From: Mesorhizobium sp. B2-4-15
GTDB taxonomy: Bacteria; Pseudomonadota; Alphaproteobacteria; Rhizobiales; Rhizobiaceae
DNA: 64,000 bases
Direction: 5' to 3'
Assembly: GCF_006658505.1 (NCBI RefSeq)
Contig: NZ_VFUZ01000004.1
Location: 248,001 to 312,000 of the forward strand
Shown piece by piece: positions 20,990-30,170 of the stretch. Every line of letters starts with the position of its first letter. Positions within the stretch are counted from its first letter, which is position 1. Made by a program: the position numbers and the translations under genes. Below the pieces are notes generated by a model, which worked only from the letters and a program-made list of their open reading frames with translations, was not told where the DNA came from and made no database searches.

Positions 20990-21859
20990 TGTTGCACCAA
21001 GTTCGTCCAACACAAGCTGCACCGGCTCCGGCAGGAACCAGACCTGTACGACGACCACGACACCGGCGACCTACGGCAGCGTCGCATCCTGGGGTGGATG
21101 CGTCGAGTCCCGTCCCTATCCCCATAATATCCAGGATACGGCTGCCACGACAGCCGCCACCCTGTTCGTCCCGATGTTCGCGCCCGACGAGACTGACAAC
21201 ACCGACAGTTCATCCTGGCCCGCGAACAATGACTGGAGCGCCGATATTTCGACCGGCACCGATGCCGAACGCCTGCGCTACATGCCCAAATACTTCGTCA
21301 CCGGCACCAGCGTGACACGAGGCTGCACCGGTTACCTATGGCGCGGTGAACAGCTGGTGGAATGACGATCCTTCGAGCACGACCGGCCAATCCCGGTTGC
21401 GCAACATGGCCAAATATTTCCAGCCGCGGCCGATCGATGCGCCCGTGCCGCCGGCCGGCAATGGTCCGAACTACAGCTGTACACCAACCCCATCACGCCG
21501 CTGACCGACGTCAGCGTCGCCGATGGACTAGCCTCGATCAAGGCCGCCATCGACCTGATGCAGCCCAATGGCGGCACCAATGTTCCGGAGGGCATGGCCC
21601 GGGGCTGGCGGGTGGTTACAACGCCAAGGCGGCCAACATCATGGTGATGACGGTAGCGCTGGACCTGTCGACGACCAAGACCGCCGATAAGCAGGCGATC
21701 GATGCGCTGAAGTCCTGCTCGTCGGATTCGCGCTTCCGCAAGGATCCAACGGATCCGAGCAAGCCGGCGAAACTGTTCTGGAACGCGACCGGCGCCAGCC
21801 TGTCGAGCGATTTCAAGGAAATCGGCAACGAACTGTCGAACCTGCGCGTGGTCGGCTAA
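20990..21859 (+). pseudogene. Degraded TadG-like pilus-assembly protein (vWA-type), 5' part missing
   Basis: Three reading frames must be joined to follow one protein. Frame one gives CVESRPYPHNIQDTAA, then LFVPMFAPDE and MPKYFVTGT. Near 21335 the frame changes to TYGAVNSWWNDDPSSTTGQS and GNGPNYSCT. Near 21485 it changes again to TNPITPLTDVSVADGL and MQPNGGTNVPEGMARGWRVV. Near 21615 a further change leads to the C-terminus LKSCSSDSRFRKD and LSSDFKEIGNELSNLRVVG. These blocks match, in order, the C-terminal half of TadG-type secreted or membrane proteins of Flp pilus loci. The N-terminal membrane segment and the start of the vWA domain are absent, so this is a dead fragment. The left boundary is approximate. 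Confidence 0.75.
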
Positions 21860-22007
21860 AGCGCGCCGCCGCTCTTGGGCGACAGGCATTGGCCACACGG
21901 CCTTTCTGGCGCAACGCCTGTCGCCGTCAAGCTCTTGCGTGCCCTGCCGCGACAGGCACATATCGCTCGCAAATCGCGCATCCAGCGCGGCCCGCTGGGG
22001 ACGAACA

Positions 22008-22640
22008 ATGCCCGAAACCGCCAATCACCTCGCCTTCGCGCTGGTCTGCCTCGGCATGGTTCTGACGCCAGGCCCGAACATGATATACCTGATCTCGCGC
22101 TCGCTGTCGCAAGGCCCAAAAGCAGGGCTGATCTCGCTTGGCGGGGTCGCTGTCGGCTTTCTGTTCTATGTTCTATCGGCCGCGTTCGGCATCACGGCGC
22201 TGCTGCTTGCCGTGCCCTATGCCTACGACGTCCTGCGCTTTGCCGGCGTGCTCTATCTCTTGTGGTTGGCCTGGCAGGCCGTAAAGCCCGGCGGACGCTC
22301 GCCATTCCAGGTGCGCGAACTGCCGAAGGACAGGCCACGCAAGCTCTTCGCCATGGGGCTGATGACCAATCTGCTCAACCCCAAGGTGGCCGTTCTCTAC
22401 CTGTCGCTGCTGCCGCAGTTCATCAGCCCCGGCAAGGGTCATGTCCTGTCGCAGCTTCTGGTGCCCGGCGCGACGCAGATATCGATCAGCCTCAGCGTCA
22501 ATGCCATCATCGCGATCACCGCTGGCTCGATCACCGCCTTCCTGGCCGGACGGCCACTGTGGCTGGTGATTCAGCGCTGGACGATGGGAACCGTGCTGAC
22601 GGCGCTGGCGCTGAAGATGGCGACCGACGCGCAGCGCTGA
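22008..22640 (+). CDS. LysE/RhtB family amino-acid exporter
   Basis: A 210-residue inner-membrane protein with about six hydrophobic segments. The N-terminus has the family signature ALVCLGMVLTPGPNMIYLIS, followed by GLISLGGVAVGFLFYVLSA and GLMTNLLNPKVAVLYLSLLPQF. Family members export lysine, homoserine, threonine or similar compounds by proton antiport; the substrate here is unknown. The ATG at 22008 gives the standard N-terminus; the frame is open upstream. It follows the TadG remnant by 148 bases and converges on the DUF2189 gene seven bases later. Confidence 0.92.
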   Translation: MPETANHLAFALVCLGMVLTPGPNMIYLISRSLSQGPKAGLISLGGVAVGFLFYVLSAAFGITALLLAVPYAYDVLRFAGVLYLLWLAWQAVKPGGRSPFQVRELPKDRPRKLFAMGLMTNLLNPKVAVLYLSLLPQFISPGKGHVLSQLLVPGATQISISLSVNAIIAITAGSITAFLAGRPLWLVIQRWTMGTVLTALALKMATDAQR

Positions 22641-22647
22641 AGGCGTC

Positions 22648-23472
22648 CTACATTGGCCGACGGATCGGCTGGATCTGCGCCGGCTCGACCACCTTGCGGT
22701 ACAGATGCCAGGTAGCATGGCCCAGGATCGGCATCACGACGGCCAGCCCGGCAAACAGCGGGATAGAACCGATCACCAGCAGCACGGCGACCGTCAGACC
22801 CCACAGCGCCATCTGCAGCGGGTTCGCCATCACCGCGCGGGCCGATGTCTCGATTGCCGAGACGGCGCCGACATCACGGTCGAGCAACAGCGGGAAGGCG
22901 ATCACGGTGGTGGCCAGCACGACCACGGCGAAGACAAACCCCACGGCATTGCCGGCGAGGATCAGCGTCCAGCCCTTGCTGGTCGTCAGAACGTCACGCA
23001 GGAAGGCGCCGACGGAAGCTGGTGGCTGGTCACCAAACTGGCTGGTGTAGATCGACTGTGCCGTGAATAGCCACAAAAGGAACAGGGCGAACAGCATGAT
23101 GCCGATGGCGGCGATCGAGGGCAGCGCCGGGGAGCGACGGACATCGAGGGCATGCCACCAGCTGGTGTTCATGCCGAGCTCGCGGCGGCGGCTGATCTCG
23201 TAGAGCCCGATGGCGGCGAACGGGCCGACCAGCGCAAAGCCCGACATCAAGGGATAGACGAGCTGGATGGCATTGGAGCCCGACGACCACCGGGCGAGGA
23301 TCAGGCCGACGATCGGGTAAATCAGGCACAGGAACACGTAGTGGGATGGTTTTGCCCAGAAATCTTCTGCGCCGAGCCGCAGCGCATCCCAGAGGTCGGA
23401 CGTCCTGATGTGGCGCACCGTGGGCTGCACATGCATTCCGCGCGCGTCCGCCATGACATGAAAGCCGGCCAT
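22648..23472 (-). CDS. DUF2189 family integral membrane protein
   Basis: A 274-residue protein. A cytoplasmic N-terminus with the conserved TVRHIRTSDLWDALRLGAEDF is followed by six hydrophobic segments, for example YVFLCLIYPIVGLILARW and ALWGLTVAVLLVIGSIPLFA. The motif GLYEISRRRELG is a DUF2189 hallmark. The family is uncharacterised and resembles cytochrome-c-oxidase-subunit-like membrane proteins only loosely. The start at 23472 is chosen because the residues upstream (MTAPREKRRKV) are not conserved, to my knowledge. No operon partner. Confidence 0.85.
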   Translation of the reverse strand: MAGFHVMADARGMHVQPTVRHIRTSDLWDALRLGAEDFWAKPSHYVFLCLIYPIVGLILARWSSGSNAIQLVYPLMSGFALVGPFAAIGLYEISRRRELGMNTSWWHALDVRRSPALPSIAAIGIMLFALFLLWLFTAQSIYTSQFGDQPPASVGAFLRDVLTTSKGWTLILAGNAVGFVFAVVVLATTVIAFPLLLDRDVGAVSAIETSARAVMANPLQMALWGLTVAVLLVIGSIPLFAGLAVVMPILGHATWHLYRKVVEPAQIQPIRRPM

Positions 23473-23663
23473 AACCTTCCTCCGTTTTTCTCGGGGGGCG
23501 GTCACCGCCTGGGATGGCCGCCCGTAGCTGCCACTTCAAGAACGCCGGCATCATAGCCGATCTTCCCGGGATTGTCGCCGCATGGACGGCATTTCGCCTC
23601 TCCTCACGCGATTTTCATTGCCCGGCCCGGCAAAAGCCATGATCGCGACTATGTCAGGCAAGC

Positions 23664-24176
23664 ATGACCGCTGAAAAAATCGAAATCCGTCAAGCAGGCC
23701 TGAACAGGCGCATGTGGCTCAAGGCAGCCGGCCTCGCGGCGTTGGCCGGGCTGGCCGCCTGCGGCACCGTTTCTGTGCCGACCGGTCAAGGTGCGGGGGT
23801 CTCCTCCTCCGCCACCGGCACGCTGGCCAGCCTGCGCGCGACCGCGGGACTGGGGCCGCTGGTTCCCGATGCACAGCTGCAACAAGCAGCACTCCAGCAG
23901 GCCGGCTACATGGCGTCGCGGGAGCGCATGAGCCATACCACAGGTTGGGGCAAGGATTTCGCCTCGCGCATGAAGGACAACGGAGTGCGGGGTGCCGCGG
24001 CCGAGAACATCGCCGAGGGCCGCTTCGACCAGCAAAAACTGTTCGACATCTGGATGCATTCGCAGGGCCACCGGCGCAACATCCTCGACCCGGATTTCAG
24101 CCGCTTCGGGCTCGCCTATGTCCGCGACGGACGTGATCCTAATCTGCGCTATTGGGCGCTGGTTCTCGGCAGGTAG
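23664..24176 (+). CDS. CAP (SCP/PR-1) domain lipoprotein
   Basis: A 170-residue protein with a lipoprotein-type signal: hydrophobic MWLKAAGLAALAGLAAC gives lipobox LAAC. The rest is one CAP domain with helix LQQAALQQAGYMASRERMSHT, the central ENIAEG, and the C-terminal HSQGHRRNILDPDF, including the His and Glu residues of the CAP cavity. Bacterial CAP proteins are secreted and mostly of unknown role; sterol or lipid binding and protease activity have been reported in other kingdoms. The ATG at 23664 precedes the signal by 17 residues, which is slightly long; an inner start is possible. Confidence 0.88.
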   Translation: MTAEKIEIRQAGLNRRMWLKAAGLAALAGLAACGTVSVPTGQGAGVSSSATGTLASLRATAGLGPLVPDAQLQQAALQQAGYMASRERMSHTTGWGKDFASRMKDNGVRGAAAENIAEGRFDQQKLFDIWMHSQGHRRNILDPDFSRFGLAYVRDGRDPNLRYWALVLGR

Positions 24177-24399
24177 CGCCCCAATTTGGGCGTCGCCTTG
24201 AATTTCCCCATCAGATAGGGACCGGAGCGCACCGCCTCGTATTCGGCGCTTCGCCATCGGCAAGACAGGCGTCCAGCACCTTGATCTCGACGTCCCAGTT
24301 CGGATGGTGGAAGAACGTCATCCAGCTGATCAATGATGGAACATGCAGTCCGCCTGGACAGCGGGCTGGGACCAATCGACCCGGCAATCCTGGTCCATC

Positions 24400-24545
24400 C
24401 TAGTCCATATTGGCAGCAGGCAGACCGCCTGCCGCCGGGCCTAGTCCATATTGGCAGCAGGCAGACCGCTTGCCGCCGGGCCTAGTCCATATTGGCTGCA
24501 GGCAGACCGCCTGCCGCCGGGTCTAGTCCATATGCGCTGCAGGCG
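24400..24545. repeat. 41-bp tandem repeat (three full copies plus part) at the 3' end of emrB
   Basis: Full copies at 24400-24440, 24441-24481 and 24482-24522 differ by one to three bases. A diverged fourth copy begins at 24523 inside the efflux gene. On the minus strand each unit ends CCAATATGGACTAG, regenerating the gene's last codons and its TAG stop. Each unit also holds GCAGGC and GCCTGC arms with a five-base loop. The 24177-24399 stretch between the CAP gene and the array holds no gene that I can support. Confidence 0.9.
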
Positions 24546-26055
24546 CGCCGCCGGCCGGACCGGCCGTCGGCTTGCGCAGCAGGAAGACAAAGGGGATGGC
24601 GAGCAGCGTCATCACCATCAGTATTTTGAAGTCGTTGACGTAGGAGATCATCATGGCCTGGAGATTGACCATGCGGTCCACCTCTGACAGCGCCATTGGA
24701 TCGCCACCCGCCGCAGCCGGCGAGACTGCCCAGAGATTGGGGTTGAACGGGCTGATGAAGGCGGAAAGTTCGGCGTGATTGACCTGCGTGTTGCGCACCA
24801 GCAGCACGGTCACGACCGAGACGCCGATCGACGAGCCAAGATTGCGCACCAGGCTGAACAACGAGGTTGCATCGGTGCGGTAGCGTGCGTCGAGCGTGGC
24901 GAAGGCAACCGTCGACAGCGGCACGAACACCATTCCCATGCCCAGGCCCTGGATCACGCCGGAGCTGATGATCAGCCAGTTGTCCATCTGCGGCGTGAAG
25001 CTGGCCATGGTGTAGAGCGACTGCGCCGTCAGCAGAAAGCCGATGACGACGAGAATCCTGGCGTCGATCTTGCTCATGATGCGTCCGACGACGAGCATCG
25101 AAACCATCGTGCCGACGCCACGGGGGCCCATGACGATGCCGATGGTGACGGTCGGATAGCCGAAGATGGTGGACAGCATCGGCGGCAGCAGTGACATGGA
25201 AGCCAAAATCAGCACACCCATGACGAAGATGAACGCCAGCCCGGTCACGAAATTGCGGTCGAGGAAAATCTTCGGATCGATGAAGGGATGTTCCGATGTG
25301 ACCGTGTGAATGATGAACACCCAGAAGCCGGTGATCGAAAGCCCCAGCTCGATCCAGATCTCGACCGAGGAAAACCAGTCGACCTCGCCACCGCGGTCGA
25401 GCAGCAGCTGCAGCGCGCCGACGCCGAGCGATATCATGGCAAAGCCGAAGAAATCGAAGCTGCGCACGCGCCGGGCAACGACCGGCAAATAGGCGGCCAT
25501 GCCAAGGAAGGCGACGATGCCGACCGGCAGGTTGATGAAGAACACCCAGCGCCAGTTGAAGTTCTCGGTCAGCCAGCCGCCCAGCGTCGGGCCAAGGATC
25601 GGTCCCAGCATGATGCCGGCGCCCCAGATGGCCATTGCCTGGCCGTGACGTTCCTTGGGATTGATGTCGAGCAGGAAGGTCTGCGACAGCGGCACGATCG
25701 CGGCGCCGAACACCCCTTGCATCAGCCGGAAAAGCACCATGGTTTCCAGACTCCACGCCAGGCCGCACAGCATGGAGAAGATGGTGAAGCCGACCACCGC
25801 CGTCAGGAACAATTCCTTGCGGCCGAAGCGATCGGCAAGCCAGCCGGTGACCGGCGTCATGATGGCGGCGGCCACGATGTAGGAGGTCAGCACCCAGTTT
25901 ATGTTGTCCGGGGAGGCGCCGAGATCGCCGGTCATCGTCGGCAGCGCGACATTGGCGATGGTCGTGTCGAGCGCCTGCATGATCGTCGCCAGCATGAGCG
26001 CTACCGTGATCAGGCCGCGGTGCGGCACTTCTTTGAAGGGTTCGGACGTGCTCAT
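24523..26055 (-). CDS. DHA2-type MFS multidrug efflux transporter (EmrB-like)
   Basis: A 510-residue proton-drug antiporter with 14 predicted membrane segments. Signature motifs include ALDTTIANVALPTM near residue 28 (motif D1), GWLADRFGRKELFL (motif A) and the motif-C-type WGAGIMLGPILGPTLGGWL. It works with an EmrA-type membrane-fusion protein, encoded 307 bases upstream on the same strand, and an outer-membrane channel not found here. The terminal codons AAHMD and TAG are the origin or part of the tandem repeat that follows. Start at the ATG at 26055. Confidence 0.92.
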   Translation of the reverse strand: MSTSEPFKEVPHRGLITVALMLATIMQALDTTIANVALPTMTGDLGASPDNINWVLTSYIVAAAIMTPVTGWLADRFGRKELFLTAVVGFTIFSMLCGLAWSLETMVLFRLMQGVFGAAIVPLSQTFLLDINPKERHGQAMAIWGAGIMLGPILGPTLGGWLTENFNWRWVFFINLPVGIVAFLGMAAYLPVVARRVRSFDFFGFAMISLGVGALQLLLDRGGEVDWFSSVEIWIELGLSITGFWVFIIHTVTSEHPFIDPKIFLDRNFVTGLAFIFVMGVLILASMSLLPPMLSTIFGYPTVTIGIVMGPRGVGTMVSMLVVGRIMSKIDARILVVIGFLLTAQSLYTMASFTPQMDNWLIISSGVIQGLGMGMVFVPLSTVAFATLDARYRTDATSLFSLVRNLGSSIGVSVVTVLLVRNTQVNHAELSAFISPFNPNLWAVSPAAAGGDPMALSEVDRMVNLQAMMISYVNDFKILMVMTLLAIPFVFLLRKPTAGPAGGAPAAHMD

Positions 26056-26362
26056 GCGCGGAACTTCCAGCAGGTAACAAAAACGTGTACACAGGGTTTC
26101 CGGGCGGCAAGGCCTTCCGTTGAGAGACCTTCATCACGGTGGGACGCGATTATCGATGTGGGGGTTACATCGACCGAAAGTCTCGAGTGAGCGGATGCCT
26201 GCCGCCCGGAAACATGAGGACCGACGGGGCCGAGTCGAAGATTTCAGATGTCGGCCAAACCACGACGCGGCTCGAACCAGGCACTGATCCTTCCCGCGCC
26301 GCCCATCGGACCAATCCTGCTATTCGCTTCCACCCGCCTGGTCCCCGCGGGCTTCCGCCGAC
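26056..26362. other. Intergenic stretch between emrA-like and emrB-like genes
   Basis: 307 bases without a supportable gene. It is unusually long for an emrAB operon. Short open frames exist on the plus strand but have no recognisable domain or convincing ribosome site. No clear terminator is visible, so read-through from emrA to emrB is possible. Confidence 0.5.
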
Positions 26363-27538
26363 TTATTGCGTGGGCTCGCCAGCCGTTGCATGACCGAATA
26401 TGGCTGGAAAACCGCGCGCAACGCCCGTATCGACGGTGACGGAGGCGCTCATGCCGGTACGCAGTGCCATCTTGGCGTCGGGGTCGGTCAGTTCCAGGCG
26501 CACGGGGATGCGCTGGGTGACCTTGACCCAGTTGCCGGTGGCATTTTGCGCGGGCAGCAGCGAGAATTCCGCACCGGTTCCAGCACCGATCGCCTTGACG
26601 GTTGCCTCGAAGGTCCTGCCCGGATAGGTGTCGACGACGATCTCGGCCTTCTGGCCCGGCTTCATGTTGGTGAGCTGGGTTTCCTTGAAATTGGCATCGA
26701 TCCAGGTGTCGCCGGTCTCGACCAGCGAAAACAGCGGCGTCCCGGAGCCGACAAACTGGCCGACCTTGAAGGACGAGGCCTGGGAGATGACGCCATCAGC
26801 GGGCGCTTTCACCGTGGTCTGCGCCAGGTCGTAGGCGGCTTTGTCGCGGGCGGCGAGCGCCGACATCACCGTCGGATGCTTGTCGGTCTCGATGTCCGGG
26901 TTGCCGCCGAGGGCGGCCTTGGCGCTGATGATGCCCTGCTGGGCAACGGCAAGCTGCTGCTTTGCCTTGTCGAGATCGTTCCTGGCCTGGTCGAGTGAAG
27001 ACTTGGCGTTGATGCCTTTCTGGGCAAGATCGGCGGCACGGCCATACTGCGACTGGGCGTAGTCGACCTCGCTGCTGGCGGACTTCTCCTGCGCCATTGC
27101 CTGGCTGTAAGCGGCGCGCAGCTGCTCGACATTGAGGCGCGCGGCAGCAACAGCCGCGTCGGCCTGGGCAAGCGCGATCCGGTAAGGCTCGGGGTCGATG
27201 GCGAACAGGAGATCGCCCTGCTTCACCATCTGATTGTCCGATATGGCGACCTGGACGATACGTCCCGCCGTATCTGAAGCAATCGACACCTTGGCCTGCT
27301 GCAGATTGGCGTTCTCTGTTTCCTGATAGCGTCCGCCGGTCACCCAGACATAGCCGCCGCCGATGACCAGGGCCGCCGGCAAGGCGAACATCAGAAAAAA
27401 ACGGCCCATGCGGCGCTTCTTGGGCGCTGGCACTGGCTGCACGGGAGGAGCGACGGCAACAGGAGCAGCAGCCGGCTGGGCCGGTGCTTCCATCTCCACC
27501 TTGGGGGCGCTCTCGTCTATCTTGGCTACCGCGTTCAT
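26363..27538 (-). CDS. HlyD/EmrA-type periplasmic adaptor (membrane-fusion) protein
   Basis: A 391-residue protein. The N-terminal cytoplasmic tail is Pro/Ala-rich, followed by a single membrane segment (RFFLMFALPAALVIGGGYVWV) near residue 50. The biotinyl-lipoyl half (VSIASDTAGRIVQVAISDNQ) follows, then a long coiled-coil hairpin (residues 110-215), the second lipoyl half (TVKAPADGVISQASSFKVGQ) and a beta-barrel (WIDANFKETQLTNMKPGQ). It bridges the MFS pump to an outer-membrane factor. Its ATG overlaps the marR stop as ATGA, so regulator and adaptor are translated together. Confidence 0.93.
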   Translation of the reverse strand: MNAVAKIDESAPKVEMEAPAQPAAAPVAVAPPVQPVPAPKKRRMGRFFLMFALPAALVIGGGYVWVTGGRYQETENANLQQAKVSIASDTAGRIVQVAISDNQMVKQGDLLFAIDPEPYRIALAQADAAVAAARLNVEQLRAAYSQAMAQEKSASSEVDYAQSQYGRAADLAQKGINAKSSLDQARNDLDKAKQQLAVAQQGIISAKAALGGNPDIETDKHPTVMSALAARDKAAYDLAQTTVKAPADGVISQASSFKVGQFVGSGTPLFSLVETGDTWIDANFKETQLTNMKPGQKAEIVVDTYPGRTFEATVKAIGAGTGAEFSLLPAQNATGNWVKVTQRIPVRLELTDPDAKMALRTGMSASVTVDTGVARGFPAIFGHATAGEPTQ

Positions 27539-28014
27539 GCTGTTGCGCCTTCTGTATTCTTGACCTTTTCGTCCGACGATGAATCGCCATCCGCGAGATT
27601 TTGCGCCATCGCATCGAGCGACCTGATCAGGACGCGACGGTCCTCCGGCGAAACGCCGACAAGCGATTCCTCATAGACCTCGCCGGCGAGGCTCTTGACC
27701 TCGGCATAGGCCGCGCTCGCCTTGGCGGTCGGGAAAATCATCCGCACTCGGCGGTCGGCGGCGTCGGCGCGGCGTTCGATCCAGCCGCCCTCCTCCATCC
27801 GGTCGACGAGGCGCGAGACGCTGATGGGCTCGATTTCGAGCAATTCCGCGAGCCGGGCCTGGGAGACCCCAGCCTCCTTGGCGACACGCACCATAAGCCG
27901 CCACTGCGCCGACGACAGGCCAAGCCCGCTGGCGCGCATCTCGAAGCGCTTGCGCAGCAGACGCTGTACGTCGTGGATTAAAAATCCCAATCTATCGATG
28001 CCATCAGAAACCAT
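27535..28014 (-). CDS. MarR family transcriptional regulator of the efflux operon
   Basis: A 159-residue winged-helix repressor. The recognition-helix region is VSQARLAELLEIEPISVSRLVDRMEEGGWIERR (winged HTH about residues 48-82), followed by RRVRMIFPTAKA. It heads the operon marR-emrA-emrB and overlaps emrA by four bases. Classic MarR/EmrR proteins repress their own operon and release DNA on binding a drug-like ligand. A palindrome lies 16 bases upstream of its start and fits autoregulation. The inducer is unknown. Confidence 0.93.
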   Translation of the reverse strand: MVSDGIDRLGFLIHDVQRLLRKRFEMRASGLGLSSAQWRLMVRVAKEAGVSQARLAELLEIEPISVSRLVDRMEEGGWIERRADAADRRVRMIFPTAKASAAYAEVKSLAGEVYEESLVGVSPEDRRVLIRSLDAMAQNLADGDSSSDEKVKNTEGATA

Positions 28015-28029
28015 GAGCGATACTTATAA

Positions 28030-28041
28030 TAAGCGTGCTTA
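28030..28041 (-). promoter_or_regulatory. Candidate MarR operator
   Basis: TAAGC-GT-GCTTA, perfect 5-bp arms with a two-base centre, within AT-rich sequence immediately upstream of the marR start. Position and AT-rich setting suit an autoregulatory operator overlapping the promoter. Binding is inferred. Confidence 0.55.
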
Positions 28042-28173
28042 CTATTCAAGGTGCGAAATCGCGACGGAAGCCGGCAAAATGTGCAGGACAGCCATGCGAC
28101 ACGGTCATGGTTGGCAAGAAGTAAGCGTCGTGAGCTTTTTAGAAGGAACCTGACAAGGCAGAACCGAACGTTC

Positions 28174-29223
28174 TCACAGGCGATTTCGAACGACCATCGT
28201 GACGACGAAGAACGCGCCGAGCGAACTGGTGATGATGCCGATCGGCAATTCCTGTGGCGGCAGAAGCGTGCGGGCCAGAAGATCGCTTGCCAGCAAAAGC
28301 ACCGCCCCAAACAGCGCGCAGCTTGCGACCAGGCGCAAATGCAAGGGGCCGGCCAGCGGCCGCGACAAATGCGGGATCATCAATCCGACAAAGCCGATGA
28401 CGCCGGCAACCGAAACCAGAATTGCCGTCGAGAAGGCGGCGACGAGGAATGTCGCCCTGCGCATCCTTGCCACGGGCACACCAAGGCTTTCGGCGGCACT
28501 TTCACCAGCCAGGAAGGCGTCCAGCCTGCGATGGTTCCACAGCCCGTAAATCGCAATCGTGCCGGCCCCCAACGCGCCCAGCCACACATTGTCCCAGCGC
28601 GCCAGCCCAAGCCCGCCCATCGTCCAGAACAGCACCGAATGGGCCGCGCGCTGGTCTCCGGCAAAGACCAGGTAGTTGGTCAACGCCGTGAACATGAAGG
28701 AGACGGCAAGCCCGGCGAGGATCAAGCGTTCCGGGCCCTGCCCCCTTACCCGCGCGACCAGCAGCAGCACGATGCCCGCTGCCAGTATGCCGCCGGTGAA
28801 GGCCGCGATCGGCAAGGTCCAGATGCCGAAACTGTCACCAAAGACGGTGATGACGGAAACCGCGCCCGCGGCGGCCCCCGAAGACAGGCCGAACAGGAAG
28901 GGATCGGCGAGATCGTTACGCGTCACCGTCTGCAGCAACGCGCCGACCATGCCGAGGCCCGCGCCGACACAGACTGCCAGGATCGTGCGCGGCAGCCGCA
29001 GATCGACGACGATCTTGCCCACCGGGCCAGACACCTGATGTTCACTCAACCCAACGGCATGGCCAAGTGCGGCAATGACGTCGGTCAGCGGTATCAGCGT
29101 CGAACCATAGGCGATCGACAGCAGCACGAGAGCGACGGTCGCCACCGCGCCCGCCGCCATGGCCAGCGGGAATGCCTTGTGCCCTGAGAGCGCGCCGGAT
29201 TTGTGCTTCAGGGCGAGATGCAT
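28174..29223 (-). CDS. FecCD/BtuC-type ABC transporter permease
   Basis: A 349-residue permease with about ten membrane segments. The conserved stretches LRLPRTILAVCVGAGLGMVG, LADPFLFGLSSGAAAGA and GVIGFVGLMIPHLSR (the ATPase-coupling region) are all present. BtuC/FhuB/FecC-family permeases move cobalamin, siderophores or haem. Its ATG overlaps the binding-protein stop as TGATG. As the last gene of the cobalamin-riboswitch operon it is most likely for a corrinoid or for cobalt; siderophore uptake would be unusual under this switch. Confidence 0.92.
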   Translation of the reverse strand: MHLALKHKSGALSGHKAFPLAMAAGAVATVALVLLSIAYGSTLIPLTDVIAALGHAVGLSEHQVSGPVGKIVVDLRLPRTILAVCVGAGLGMVGALLQTVTRNDLADPFLFGLSSGAAAGAVSVITVFGDSFGIWTLPIAAFTGGILAAGIVLLLVARVRGQGPERLILAGLAVSFMFTALTNYLVFAGDQRAAHSVLFWTMGGLGLARWDNVWLGALGAGTIAIYGLWNHRRLDAFLAGESAAESLGVPVARMRRATFLVAAFSTAILVSVAGVIGFVGLMIPHLSRPLAGPLHLRLVASCALFGAVLLLASDLLARTLLPPQELPIGIITSSLGAFFVVTMVVRNRL

Positions 29224-30170
29224 CAGAACGCTTCCGGATGCATCGCCCTGGCGATCTTGCCGATCGCTTCGATGTTTGCCGGTCCCGGCGTGAGTTCGGC
29301 ATAGCGCAGGGCCACAAAACGCTCGTTCTTGACCGCATCCGTCTCTTTCATCGCCGGATGGGCCTTGAGGAAGTCGAGGAGCTTCTTGTAGCCGCCACCG
29401 TCCTGATAATCGAGCAGGATGAGGAATTGCGGATTGCGCGACGCCACCGTTTCCCAGTCGGTGTTGCCCCAGCTTGTGTCCATGTCGGCCATGATGTTGT
29501 CGCCGCCGGCTGCCGTGATCATGGCGCTGGGGATGGCGAATTTTCCGGCGGTGAATGGCTTGTCCTCGCCGGAATCGTAGAGGAATACCCGTGTTCCCTT
29601 GCGATCGCCGACCTTGGCGGTGATGTCAGCGAGTTGGCTCTTCCAGCCGGCAACGAGCTTCTCCGCCTCGGCCTCCTTGCCGAAGATCTTGCCCAGTTTT
29701 TCGACATCGCCGTAGAGAAGGTCCATCGAGGCGGCGGGCCGGTTCTTGTCGAGATGGACGCAGCTTTCCGTCAGCACCAGCGTCTTGATGCCGTGTGGCG
29801 CGAGCGTGTCGGGGGTCACGTCGCCGCCCGGCTTCATGCCGTAGTACCAGCCCGCGAAAAAGAAATCGGGCTCCACCGCGACGAGGTTCTCGAGCGTCGG
29901 GTATTTTGGCGCCAGTTCCGGAATGGAACCCTGCTCGGCCTTGAATTCGGGGCCCACCTTATACCATCCAGTGATGCCGGTCAGGCCGACGATCGACGGC
30001 TGCAGCTTCAGCGCGAAGGCCATCTCCGCCATGTTGAGATCGTGAATGACGGCGCGTTTGGGCGGCGCATCGAAGGTCAGCGTTTTGCCGCAACTGTCGA
30101 CAGTGACCGGGAAGGCGAAAGCTGCCGAGGCCAGCAGCGAGAAGACGAGCGACAAAGCGAGGCGTTTCAC
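29223..30170 (-). CDS. ABC transporter periplasmic substrate-binding protein (BtuF/FecB-like)
   Basis: A 315-residue class III binding protein. The signal peptide MKRLALSLVFSLLASAAFA is followed by FPVTVDSCGKTLTF, KRAVIHDLNMAEMAFAL, and the second lobe RKGTRVFLYDSGEDKPFTAG. Two lobes joined by a long helix are typical of BtuF and FepB. The start is a GTG at 30170; AAGGAG lies about 12 bases upstream behind a run of nine A residues, a wide spacing that may lower or modulate translation. Substrate cobalamin, cobinamide or chelated cobalt is inferred from the riboswitch. Confidence 0.9.
   Translation of the reverse strand: MKRLALSLVFSLLASAAFAFPVTVDSCGKTLTFDAPPKRAVIHDLNMAEMAFALKLQPSIVGLTGITGWYKVGPEFKAEQGSIPELAPKYPTLENLVAVEPDFFFAGWYYGMKPGGDVTPDTLAPHGIKTLVLTESCVHLDKNRPAASMDLLYGDVEKLGKIFGKEAEAEKLVAGWKSQLADITAKVGDRKGTRVFLYDSGEDKPFTAGKFAIPSAMITAAGGDNIMADMDTSWGNTDWETVASRNPQFLILLDYQDGGGYKKLLDFLKAHPAMKETDAVKNERFVALRYAELTPGPANIEAIGKIARAMHPEAF

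Noticed and set aside
24400..24545. Possible CRISPR array
   Set aside because: Units are contiguous with no unique spacers, and they match the end of a coding gene.
26139..26439. Short plus-strand frames between emrA-like and emrB-like genes
   Set aside because: No conserved motif and no good ribosome site; they overlap the 3' end of the emrA-like gene.
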